From the NCBI GenBank assembly GCA_900100095.1, contig FMTN01000021.1, positions 21,964-85,963 of the forward strand: a DNA stretch of 64,000 bases, read 5' to 3'. The stretch is from Lachnospiraceae bacterium C10 (GTDB lineage Bacteria > Bacillota > Clostridia > Lachnospirales > Lachnospiraceae). Below, piece by piece: positions 1 through 7,212 of this stretch (positions are counted from its first letter, which is position 1; each line of letters begins with the position of its first letter). The translations under genes and the position numbers were made by a program. The notes under the pieces are model-generated. The model did not search any database. It worked only from the letters and a program-made list of their open reading frames with translations, and was not told the origin of the DNA.

Positions 1-17
1 AACTTTTTCATTTCCAT
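1..17 (-). CDS. First codons of an unidentified gene running off the left edge
   Basis: On the minus strand an AGGAGG Shine-Dalgarno lies seven bases before an ATG at position 17, followed by five codons (Met-Glu-Met-Lys-Lys) before the window ends. The gene lies downstream of tadC on the same strand, separated only by a palindromic repeat. In Gram-positive Tad loci a small Flp pilin or pseudopilin often follows tadC, so that is a plausible guess, but nothing in five residues proves it. Confidence 0.5.
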
Positions 18-40
18 TCTTCTTCCTCCTGTTCTACATT

Positions 41-167
41 AAGACTCGCTCGCGAGTCTTGCGCGCCGGATTCGGATCTGCTTCAGCAGACAAATTCCTG
101 TCCGAATCCGTGCGCATCCTCGCGGAGCGTTTAACTCAGTCGGAGCTTGTACCCCGACTGAGTTAAA
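41..167 (-). repeat. Modular palindromic element, copy R1 (full length)
   Basis: Four modules can be read on the plus strand. A (41-60) is an inverted repeat, AAGACTCGC-TC-GCGAGTCTT. B (61-115) has GC-rich outer arms (CGGATTCGGA / TCCGAATCCG) enclosing a small hairpin TCTGC-TTCA-GCAGA. C (116-129) is a linker with CTCGCGGAG. D (130-167) is a perfect 14-bp inverted repeat, TTTAACTCAGTCGG / CCGACTGAGTTAAA, with a 10-nt loop. D contains the stop codon of tadC (163-165), and A lies just upstream of the Shine-Dalgarno of the next gene. Read with transcription the order is D-C-B-A. No U-tract follows, so it is not a standard terminator. Confidence 0.9.
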
Positions 168-1464
168 TTCCCAATTGTTGAAGGGCCGGGAACATCAGGA
201 CCAAAAGCACCACACTCAATAATCCCATCATCGGGAGTAACAGCTTCGTCGATGCCTCCTCCCCCTCAACTTTTGCGCGAATGCGCCGTTCATCAAAAGC
301 CATATGTTCCTCCTGCGCCAGTTGATCTCTCAATTCCCGATCACCCTTTGTCATATTTTGCAGCAGCAGAAGAGAAAGCTTTCGAAAATTCCGATTCTCC
401 AGTTCCTCACCCAGCCACATGTAACCGTCACGTTCACTGCATCCGTCCTTCCACTTTCGTGACAATGTAAGGATGGCTTCATATCCTTCCCCCCTGGGCT
501 GTCCCCTTTTCTGCCTTGCACTGTACAGTTTCCCCACTTCGGTAAATGCCGCTGTGACAGAAAATCCGGCTCCCAGAAAAAGTCCCAGCTGGGAGAGCAG
601 CATCGGGTAATCCCGGTTTAAAGACTCCTGACGCTTTTTCTTTTTCTCCTTTTCCTTTCGTCTCTCTAAATAAACGGTTGCCAGAAGAGATGCCAGGCCT
701 AGTAATGCAAGATTCCCTCCCTCATTTCTGTGAGGACTTCGATACTGTATCCTCTGTCCCGCCACGGTCTTCGGAAGTTTCATTCCTTTCTCTTCCGGTT
801 CTGTCTGATCAGCCCTCTCAAATGCCTTCTTCATGTAAACACCAAAAGCATTAGGACTGTTGTAGGGGAGTGGTACCAGTGTAACCCGAAGATGTACGGT
901 TCGCTCCTCATCCCGGCAGCGCAATACGCCCCGGATCACTACATCGGTTGCCTCCGATACCGCGTCCTTTCGAATCTGTCCATCCCCGGAAATACAGCCA
1001 TAGGGGACAGTTGTCCAGCCTGCTTTCACTACACCCTGATACTCACTGCGAAGAAGCAGGTTTTGATACACCTTCTTCGGGTCAGAATTCTTTCCCAGAT
1101 ATTCCCTCTGAATCTGTTGCTCAGCCACCTCCAGCGCTTTTATCGCTTCCTCCTTCGTCGGTTGTCTTGCACTGACACGAATCTTCGTCTTTTGCCATTT
1201 TCCTGTATCCCGTTTAAGTTCTACCTCCAGTGTCCGGTTTCTTTCCCCGGGAGATGGACGATGCAAGGCCTGTATCATCCTTTGCTGTTCAAAGCTTCCG
1301 TGCAAATTGATCCACGCCCCGAATACTTCCAACGCAAGAACAATCAGCAAAACCTTTCTTGGATAACGGATGTTGGCACGTTTTAATCCGAAGATCACCG
1401 CCACTGTAATTCCAAAAATCATGATTGCGATCAAGTTATTCCCCCTTACCTGCAACTTATCCAC
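163..1464 (-). CDS. tadC: Tad pilus inner-membrane platform protein, TadC-like, with large inserted domain
   Basis: TadC-type proteins (T2SSF family) form, with TadB, the membrane platform on which the CpaF/TadA ATPase drives pilus assembly. The C-terminal half (about residues 285-433) has the T2SSF look: LNRDYPMLLSQLGLFLGAGF, a charged cytoplasmic stretch, and a final hydrophobic segment rich in Leu/Val (about 407-428). The N-terminal half is unusual: two hydrophobic segments (about 9-25 and 38-54), then a roughly 190-residue soluble region before a third segment (about 250-266), giving 433 residues where TadC is normally near 300. The start is GTG behind AGAGGGAAAT. It follows tadB by 15 bp, and its stop lies inside repeat R1. 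Confidence 0.75.
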   Translation of the reverse strand: MDKLQVRGNNLIAIMIFGITVAVIFGLKRANIRYPRKVLLIVLALEVFGAWINLHGSFEQQRMIQALHRPSPGERNRTLEVELKRDTGKWQKTKIRVSARQPTKEEAIKALEVAEQQIQREYLGKNSDPKKVYQNLLLRSEYQGVVKAGWTTVPYGCISGDGQIRKDAVSEATDVVIRGVLRCRDEERTVHLRVTLVPLPYNSPNAFGVYMKKAFERADQTEPEEKGMKLPKTVAGQRIQYRSPHRNEGGNLALLGLASLLATVYLERRKEKEKKKKRQESLNRDYPMLLSQLGLFLGAGFSVTAAFTEVGKLYSARQKRGQPRGEGYEAILTLSRKWKDGCSERDGYMWLGEELENRNFRKLSLLLLQNMTKGDRELRDQLAQEEHMAFDERRIRAKVEGEEASTKLLLPMMGLLSVVLLVLMFPALQQLGI

Positions 1465-1479
1465 ATTTCCCTCTATCCC

Positions 1480-2178
1480 TCATATGGAAATGTTAATAAT
1501 ATGTCTCCCCAGCCAGATCGATCCAGCATACACAAAAAGTGCCACTGTCATGACAGCGATTCCCATGGGATTGTGATAGACCGCTCCCATATAATCCGCA
1601 GCTGTAAGCCGCATATATGCAAGCATTCCCACCGGCATAACCATCATCGCCTTCAATTCCAGTTGCTTTTCCGCTATGCAGGTCCGAATCTCCATCATAA
1701 GCTCCACCCTTTGTGAAATTTTACCGGCTGTTTCTTTTATGTTTTGAACATAGCCTCCTCCCAACCGCTTTCCAAAACCGAAGACAACCGCAAAATCAAT
1801 CAAGTCTTCACTTTTATACGCTTCTGCCATCTGCCGGAATGCCGTCTCGATCGGCACCCGTAACCTTACCTGTCCATTCAATCGCTTAATGCCGGGAAGT
1901 AGCACCGACTGTGTCTGATACAGCAGTTTCAGTGACCGCTCAGCCTCCTCAAAGGCATGTTCTACAGAATACCCTGCCTGCAGCGAGCTGCTGACGGACA
2001 GCAACATTTCTTTGTATTCCTCCCCCAGTTTTTCTTCCCATTTACGGTTTTTCTCTGTCAGGTACCGCCTGGAATTCAGCCACCATACAAAGGGCAGTAG
2101 CAAAAGTCCCCAGTAACTGTCGTAGAATAGCCAAGCCAACAGACAGGTGATCCCTGTATTCTGTCCCAGTAGTATCAT
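1480..2178 (-). CDS. tadB: Tad pilus inner-membrane platform protein TadB
   Basis: TadB-like T2SSF-family membrane protein of the Tad pilus secretion platform, expected to pair with TadC and the CpaF ATPase. The 232-residue protein begins with a hydrophobic pair (about residues 8-35), has the family core with SVSSSLQAGYSVEHAFEEAE, a region with IDFAVVFGFGKRLGG, and ends with a hydrophobic C-terminus. I chose the ATG that overlaps the cpaF stop (TGATG). An in-frame start further upstream would place 24 residues over the cpaF end and looks less natural. No strong Shine-Dalgarno is present, which suggests translational coupling to cpaF. Confidence 0.85.
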   Translation of the reverse strand: MILLGQNTGITCLLAWLFYDSYWGLLLLPFVWWLNSRRYLTEKNRKWEEKLGEEYKEMLLSVSSSLQAGYSVEHAFEEAERSLKLLYQTQSVLLPGIKRLNGQVRLRVPIETAFRQMAEAYKSEDLIDFAVVFGFGKRLGGGYVQNIKETAGKISQRVELMMEIRTCIAEKQLELKAMMVMPVGMLAYMRLTAADYMGAVYHNPMGIAVMTVALFVYAGSIWLGRHIINISI

Positions 2179-3410
2179 CACATCTCTGGTAGTTTTAGCC
2201 CCGCCATTTGCAATTTGATGGTATGCTTCAGTTCTCCGACTTTCTTCCAACCATCCTGTCCCCCTTCCAGCTTTTGATATTTGTATATCGGTACTATATC
2301 AACCTGTCCCTCTTTCATTCCCCGCACTTCCGCAATCTCCAGCACTTTTCTGCTTCGGTCCGACAGCCTGCCAAGATGAATAAAAAGGTCAATCCCGGAG
2401 GCGATCTGCTGCCGGATTGCCTGAACCGGCAGTTCCATTCCAGCCATCATGACCATGGTTTCAAGCCGCGATACCATATCTCGTGTAGAATTCGCATGTC
2501 CACTGCTGAGACTTCCATCGTGTCCGGTGTTCATACTCTGTAACATTTCCAGCGCCTCTGCACCCCGACATTCCCCCACAATGATCCGGTCCGGCCGCAT
2601 ACGAAGCGAGGCTCTTACCAAATCCCGGATACTGACCTCAAGTCTGCCTTCCAGATTCTTATCCCTTGCCTCCAGACGAACCAGGTTATCCACCCCGATC
2701 ACCTGCAATTCTGCAGAATCTTCAATCGTGATGACTCGCTCACCCGGCGGTATAAACTCCGTTAATGCGTTCAAAAACGTGGTCTTTCCTGAGCCTGTTC
2801 CCCCACTGAGGAAAATATTGTATCCAGCTGCCACCAGCACCTTTAGAAAGTCCGCCATTTCCTGATTTAATGAATGGAAGGATAGCAGACGTGCCATGTT
2901 GATCGGCTCTTTGGGAAACCGTCGAATCGACAAAATACCGGAATCCACCGCAATGGGCGGAAGGATAATATTGACACGGGAACCGTCCGACAAGCGAGTA
3001 TCCACAATGGGATTGCTCTCATTCACCGCCTTGTTTCTTGCGGAGGCGATTTGTTGAATGACATCAGATAATTTCTCTTTTGATGAAAACCGCTTTTTCG
3101 ATTGATACAGTCTGCCTTTTTTCTCTACGAAAATTCTGTCCGGCCCGTTGATCATGATCTCGGTTACATCCTCTTCCTCCAGCAATTCGGATAAAACATC
3201 CATTTTCCGCAGACAGTTGAATATTTCCCGCTCCATCTGAAGTCTCTTCGCCGGTGGAATCTGCCGGTTATGACCCTCCTGCAGCAAGTGCTCCCGAATC
3301 TGATGTTTCACCTCTTCGTCACTGAGTTCTTTCGACATATCCATCTCATCCAGGAGCTGTAACCGTATCTTTTCCTTAAGCGCCTGCAAATCGTCATCCT
3401 GCACTGCCAA
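2178..3410 (-). CDS. cpaF: Tad pilus assembly ATPase CpaF/TadA
   Basis: Secretion ATPase of the VirB11/CpaF family powering Tad pilus extension (and in some species retraction). Visible motifs in the 410 residues are Walker A GGTGSGKTT (about 203-211), VITIEDSAELQ (Asp box), the Walker B-like RIIVGECRGAEALEML (about 275-290), and the His-box region NTGHDGSLSSGHANS. The N-terminal 80 residues are helical and charged, as is usual for CpaF. The start is TTG at 3410 or GTG at 3404; the AAGGAG upstream fits the GTG better by spacing. It overlaps tadZ by 17 bp and tadB by one base, so the operon is tightly coupled. Confidence 0.95.
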   Translation of the reverse strand: MAVQDDDLQALKEKIRLQLLDEMDMSKELSDEEVKHQIREHLLQEGHNRQIPPAKRLQMEREIFNCLRKMDVLSELLEEEDVTEIMINGPDRIFVEKKGRLYQSKKRFSSKEKLSDVIQQIASARNKAVNESNPIVDTRLSDGSRVNIILPPIAVDSGILSIRRFPKEPINMARLLSFHSLNQEMADFLKVLVAAGYNIFLSGGTGSGKTTFLNALTEFIPPGERVITIEDSAELQVIGVDNLVRLEARDKNLEGRLEVSIRDLVRASLRMRPDRIIVGECRGAEALEMLQSMNTGHDGSLSSGHANSTRDMVSRLETMVMMAGMELPVQAIRQQIASGIDLFIHLGRLSDRSRKVLEIAEVRGMKEGQVDIVPIYKYQKLEGGQDGWKKVGELKHTIKLQMAGLKLPEM

Positions 3411-4380
3411 GATACTCCTTCCTTACATAACCGCCCAGATTCCCGTTTAGCATCTGACTCATGTGATAGCCTCCGGTGGTCAGATTTCCCGCTGACATTG
3501 GAAGCATCATGGTATGCACCTTCTCATCCAACCCAAGTTTGGCCAGCTGATTCAGAAACTTCTTCTGACTTCGGATGTAATAGTCCCCCGGCTTGCCAAG
3601 CAACAGAATCTCGCTGGTCTGCTCCAGTATTTCCGGCATTCCCTGCACCTGCGCATCCATCAGCCATATGATTTGTTGAAATTCCTCCCGTGCCAGCTGC
3701 CCGTATAACATCATCCAGTCTTTTGCATCAACTTCCGCGACGGAAGAAATTCCCTCCAGCGGTGCAAGATAATAAAAGCCCTCGTAATATCCCAGAAAAT
3801 CCGTCAGATCACTTGTGTCCCCCTTGCCTCCGGAAGACAGGTAATACAGATAATCTCCCAGATCCCGTTTGGGGGTTCGCTCCATCAATTCCGGCAGGAG
3901 ACTGATCTCCTCCATATCCACAAGCAAAGTCTGTCCCTGTTCCGCCAGAATTCTGCTCATCGAAAGTGCAAAGGGCAGGGCAAGCTCATGATGCATCGGA
4001 GAGTAGATACAGATATTTCGCTGCCGGCGCCCTTGGTTCACACCCTCACGACGAAGCGGTGTTTTCAGATTTCTTTTTAACTGCTGCACAAAATCGGTCA
4101 TCATCTGAAACTTATAAATGACTTCATATCCGTCGGCCTTCTTCTGCGCATCCCCCGTCAAAAAAAGGATATGCGAAAGCTTCATGGCCGTCTTATCCGC
4201 CTGTTCAATAAATTCCTCCCCCAGCAGTGCCAACTGGAATTCCCCTTCCCCCTGAAGGAAAAGATCCACTCTGGTATATCCGGTCACCTCAAAGTTCACC
4301 TTACTGGCAATCAGATAATTGATCAGTGCCTGCACATAGGCACTATCCAGATCTGCAATTAATAGTCTTACCTCTTTCAT
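3394..4380 (-). CDS. tadZ: TadZ/CpaE-like MinD/ParA-family pilus localisation protein
   Basis: TadZ (CpaE) proteins combine an N-terminal receiver-like domain with a ParA/MinD-type fold and position the Tad machinery at the pole. The N-terminus (MKEVRLLIADLDSAYVQALI) looks like an atypical receiver domain. From about residue 125 the ParA-like part begins with NICIYSPMHHELALPFALS, followed by TLLVDMEE. The Walker A lysines are missing: the loop reads YSPMHHEL where a GKGGxGK would be expected. The ATG at 4380 overlaps the tadV stop (ATGA) and has GGGAGG upstream. Of 328 residues, the middle and C-terminal parts are poorly conserved, so the assignment leans on position and fold pattern. Confidence 0.75.
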   Translation of the reverse strand: MKEVRLLIADLDSAYVQALINYLIASKVNFEVTGYTRVDLFLQGEGEFQLALLGEEFIEQADKTAMKLSHILFLTGDAQKKADGYEVIYKFQMMTDFVQQLKRNLKTPLRREGVNQGRRQRNICIYSPMHHELALPFALSMSRILAEQGQTLLVDMEEISLLPELMERTPKRDLGDYLYYLSSGGKGDTSDLTDFLGYYEGFYYLAPLEGISSVAEVDAKDWMMLYGQLAREEFQQIIWLMDAQVQGMPEILEQTSEILLLGKPGDYYIRSQKKFLNQLAKLGLDEKVHTMMLPMSAGNLTTGGYHMSQMLNGNLGGYVRKEYLGSAG

Positions 4381-4892
4381 TGTTTCACCTCCCACACGTA
4401 ATGTATCAGGTAACCGAGTGATATATACAAGGCAAAGGGCAGATAACTGTCCCCCACCTCCAGGGTCTGGTATGTAACAAATCTTCTTTGTCTGACACAG
4501 GCAAAAATATGTGACAGCAAAAGAGAGAGTCGAAGCAGCAGCTGCCGCTTTCTTATCATCCGCACCAGTCCGGCCAGCGCGCCGGTCAAAAAGGAGAAAT
4601 ATACAACCGATTGGATCCTGACATTTCCCGGGTACATGGCAATAACCGCATAAAGCTTGATATCCCCTGCTCCCAGTGCATGAATCAGATAGAGAACATA
4701 GAGTAGTAGTAGTGTAGCAATCCCCTTCATAACCGAAACACCAATTCCCTTCACCCCGAGCGTCGATAAACTCACACAGCCACCTGTCCATATGCCCAGC
4801 AGAATCATTTCGTTCGGTATCCTTTTCCACTTCAAATCTGCTACAGTGACAGCGGCCAGATATGATACAAGCAATCCTTCCCCCAGGTCCAA
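4377..4892 (-). CDS. tadV: Prepilin peptidase, TadV/CpaA type (A24 family)
   Basis: Membrane aspartyl protease that cleaves the leader of Flp pilin and pseudopilins. The two catalytic aspartates are in the expected motifs: DLKWKRIPNE (first) and GAGDIKL (second), set among about five hydrophobic segments. I place the start at TTG 4892 because a GGGAGG sits eight bases upstream; an ATG at 4952 would add 20 residues but has no Shine-Dalgarno. The protein is then 171 residues, typical of the TadV group, which lacks the N-terminal methylase domain of PilD. It is the first gene of the pilus operon. Confidence 0.85.
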   Translation of the reverse strand: MDLGEGLLVSYLAAVTVADLKWKRIPNEMILLGIWTGGCVSLSTLGVKGIGVSVMKGIATLLLLYVLYLIHALGAGDIKLYAVIAMYPGNVRIQSVVYFSFLTGALAGLVRMIRKRQLLLRLSLLLSHIFACVRQRRFVTYQTLEVGDSYLPFALYISLGYLIHYVWEVKQ

Positions 4893-4929
4893 TTGCATCA
4901 CCTCCCGTGCAACTTCGTCTGTGATGCCA

Positions 4930-4975
4930 ATTATAATCACCATCTTTCGCATTTGTCACTTGCGAAATTCGCAAG
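4930..4975 (-). promoter_or_regulatory. tad operon promoter with perfect upstream palindrome
   Basis: On the minus strand a TATAAT (4930-4935) is preceded at 18 bp by GTGACA (4954-4959). Abutting the -35 is a perfect 8-1-8 palindrome, CTTGCGAA-N-TTCGCAAG (4959-4975). A second TTGACA at 4987-4992 lies further upstream. The palindrome position, just upstream of the -35, suits an activator or a repressor; which one cannot be told from sequence. Confidence 0.55.
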
Positions 4976-5095
4976 AAACTCTCCCTTGTCAATTTTCACC
5001 AAATTACACAATTCCATTTTTTTGTTTACTTTTTATGAATTTTTTCTTCCCCATTTGTCGGATCCTCCAAAGTTATTTTTTCTTTCTTGTGGCAT

Positions 5096-5124
5096 CAAAA
5101 AAGAGAACCACAATGGGTTCTCTT
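5096..5124 (-). terminator. Rho-independent terminator after fliS
   Basis: Minus-strand hairpin with stem AAGAGAACC / GGTTCTCTT (5101-5109 and 5116-5124) and a six-base loop, followed by a run of six T. It closes the fliC-fliS transcript and separates it from the tad promoter. Confidence 0.85.
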
Positions 5125-5204
5125 CGGTCAACACTTTATTTTATGTGTGTATTATTTCATTTTCTCAGAGCGTATTTTTCTCTGTCACTTTGCCCAAAAG
5201 GCAT

Positions 5205-5690
5205 TTAGACCAAAAATCCACGGTTCGGATCATAGTTCGTACTGGTCTCCGTAACATCATTCCGTCCGTAGGTATAGCCTGCCACACGGTTATCTTTATG
5301 GTCTAACAACGGTTCGCTGTCATCCTCTTTTGCAACCTGCTCAAAGGAGGTTCGAAGCTGCGCCATGAGCTTTTGCACTTCCCTGACTCCATCTTCTCTG
5401 TTCTGATACAGACTTTTTGCAATCTGCCTCTGACAATAGTCATAGATGGAAAACAGCTGTCCGCACAACCGGCTGTCTGTTCCAAAATCCAGATCATCCT
5501 TTAAATGTTCCAGAACCAGAGCAGCATAGCGCAGGGACTCCCTGGCATCCGTCATGGTTCCAGTCTTATGATATCTGTCCAATGCCTCTTGTATATAACA
5601 ATCCAATATATCGAACAGCACAACGATCAGTTCACTTCGATTACTTTCCACAATCCTTCTGGTGAAGATCTGCTTTACTTCCTGCTGCAT
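5205..5690 (-). CDS. fliS: Flagellar export chaperone FliS-like protein
   Basis: FliS binds the C-terminal helix of flagellin in the cytoplasm and prevents premature polymerisation. This 161-residue protein is all-helical by composition and has the family pattern near the N-terminus (IFTRRIVESNRSELIVVLFDIL), matching the SPEELI.MLYDG region of FliS only loosely, so it is a divergent member. The last 35 residues are polar (TSTNYDPNRGFLV end) and look unstructured. It lies 17 bp downstream of flagellin on the same strand, with Shine-Dalgarno AAAGGAG, which supports the role more strongly than the sequence alone. Confidence 0.7.
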   Translation of the reverse strand: MQQEVKQIFTRRIVESNRSELIVVLFDILDCYIQEALDRYHKTGTMTDARESLRYAALVLEHLKDDLDFGTDSRLCGQLFSIYDYCQRQIAKSLYQNREDGVREVQKLMAQLRTSFEQVAKEDDSEPLLDHKDNRVAGYTYGRNDVTETSTNYDPNRGFLV

Positions 5691-5707
5691 ATATCTGCTC
5701 CTTTAAC

Positions 5708-7141
5708 TTATTGAAGAAGCTGAAGTGCCATCTGAGGCAATTCATTCGCCTGTGCCAATGCTGAGGTTCCTGCCTGCTGCAACACATTATCCTTGGTATA
5801 TTCTACCATCTCGGTTGCCATATCCACATCCTTGATTCGGGAAACCGCTGCGTTCATATTCTCATTGGTTGCATCCAGACTTGCTACCGTATGCTCCAGT
5901 CGGTTGGAGTATGCACCAAGGGATGCACGGCTCTTGTTGACTGCTGCAAGGGCATCGTCCAGTTGCGCAATGGCGCGGGATGCTCCTCCCTGCTTCGTAA
6001 CATCAAGGTCATCAATGTAAAGGCTCTTCGTATCCATTGCAGCTACCTTTACAGCCATCAACTGTCCCTCATTGGCACCGATCTGAAGATTCATCGGTCC
6101 AATATCCGTAACATCCAGTTGAATTTTGCCGGCACTTCCGTCCGGTGCATTGGTTGCATCATAACCTGCATCAAGCATCATGCTCATCTCGAAGCCATTT
6201 GCATCGGAAATTACGATCTTATTTCCCTTATAATGAACCGTTGCCTGCTGATGATCCTGGAACTGTGACGGTCCGTCCGGTGTCTTATCCAATACCACCT
6301 CAGCATTTTTACCTTTCGGAAGGTCATCTTTTGCCGCATTATTATGACCGTTCATCTCAATACCCAGTTCATTGGCAAGTTCGCTGTTGCTTACCCTGAT
6401 ATCCAGATATGCATCTGCGCCGTAGGCTACCGACTTAAATTCTAATGACTCATCCGCCTTACCGACAATTTCTGTATTACCGATCTCTGCACCCTTACGA
6501 AGTGCTTCATAAACCTCTTCTCTGCTCATTCCCGCCGTTAATTCCACGGTATAGCCATCGAAGATAACAGTTCCGGAATTAGCAAGAGTATCCGGAAGTG
6601 TCTTTCCTGTATCAAAGCTTGCCTGCTCTGCAGCCTTTTCGACAGTAAAAAAGTATTTACCGGCCTCCACCCGTTCACTGGTCTGCACTCGTGTCACATT
6701 GTCCGTGTAGACTCTGTTGTCCAGTGATCCGTCCAATAATGACTTTGTATTGAATTCTGTGGTAGAGGAAATTCGATTGACTTCTTCCTTCAGATTATCA
6801 ATCTCCAACTGAATGGCTTCCTTATCCGAGTAGGAATTCAAATCGTTTGCCGCCTGCACAGAGAGTTCACGCATACGCTGAATCATAGACGTAATCTCTG
6901 TCATTGCGCCATCTGCTGTATCAATAACACTCATTCCATCACTGGAGTTCCGGCTTGCGCGTTCCAGACCCCTAATCTGAGCGTTCATCTTATTGGAGAT
7001 GGACATTCCGGAAGGATCATCCGCAGCATGATTGATACGGAAACCGGATGATAAGCGTTCCATGGAAGCGGAGAGTGCCCCTTCATTTCGAAGCAGATGC
7101 TTATTGGAAATAATTGCTGAAATATTATTATTTATCTTCAT
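5708..7141 (-). CDS. fliC: Flagellin
   Basis: Structural subunit of the flagellar filament, exported through the flagellar type III apparatus. The N-terminal D0/D1 block is canonical: MKINNNISAIISNKHL, LSSGFRINHAADDPSGMSIS, and VQAANDLNSYSDKEAIQLEI. The C-terminal block also matches (SLGAYSNRLEHTVASLDATN, MATEMVEYTKDNVLQQAG, ending MALQLLQ). At 477 residues it carries a moderately long variable centre (about 150-390), the surface-exposed D2-like part. GAGGTAATATC precedes the ATG. A sigma-28-like promoter lies just upstream, overlapping the end of the preceding gene. Confidence 0.97.
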   Translation of the reverse strand: MKINNNISAIISNKHLLRNEGALSASMERLSSGFRINHAADDPSGMSISNKMNAQIRGLERASRNSSDGMSVIDTADGAMTEITSMIQRMRELSVQAANDLNSYSDKEAIQLEIDNLKEEVNRISSTTEFNTKSLLDGSLDNRVYTDNVTRVQTSERVEAGKYFFTVEKAAEQASFDTGKTLPDTLANSGTVIFDGYTVELTAGMSREEVYEALRKGAEIGNTEIVGKADESLEFKSVAYGADAYLDIRVSNSELANELGIEMNGHNNAAKDDLPKGKNAEVVLDKTPDGPSQFQDHQQATVHYKGNKIVISDANGFEMSMMLDAGYDATNAPDGSAGKIQLDVTDIGPMNLQIGANEGQLMAVKVAAMDTKSLYIDDLDVTKQGGASRAIAQLDDALAAVNKSRASLGAYSNRLEHTVASLDATNENMNAAVSRIKDVDMATEMVEYTKDNVLQQAGTSALAQANELPQMALQLLQ

Positions 7142-7184
7142 GATATTACCTCAATGAATTTGTTTACTTACTCTGACACTTCGT

Positions 7185-7212
7185 ATATCGGTCAATGCCA
7201 CAGATTTCCTTA
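7185..7212 (-). promoter_or_regulatory. Sigma-28-like flagellin promoter
   Basis: Minus-strand TAAGGAAA (7205-7212), then 12 bases, then ACCGATAT (7185-7192), resembles the sigma-28 consensus TAAAGTTT-N11-GCCGATAA. It lies about 45 bp upstream of the flagellin start. One extra base in the spacer and mismatches in both boxes lower confidence. Confidence 0.4.

Noticed and set aside
4509..4620. GC-rich GCGCGCCGG at about 4578 as a further repeat copy
   Set aside because: It lies inside tadV coding sequence and matches only nine bases of module B.
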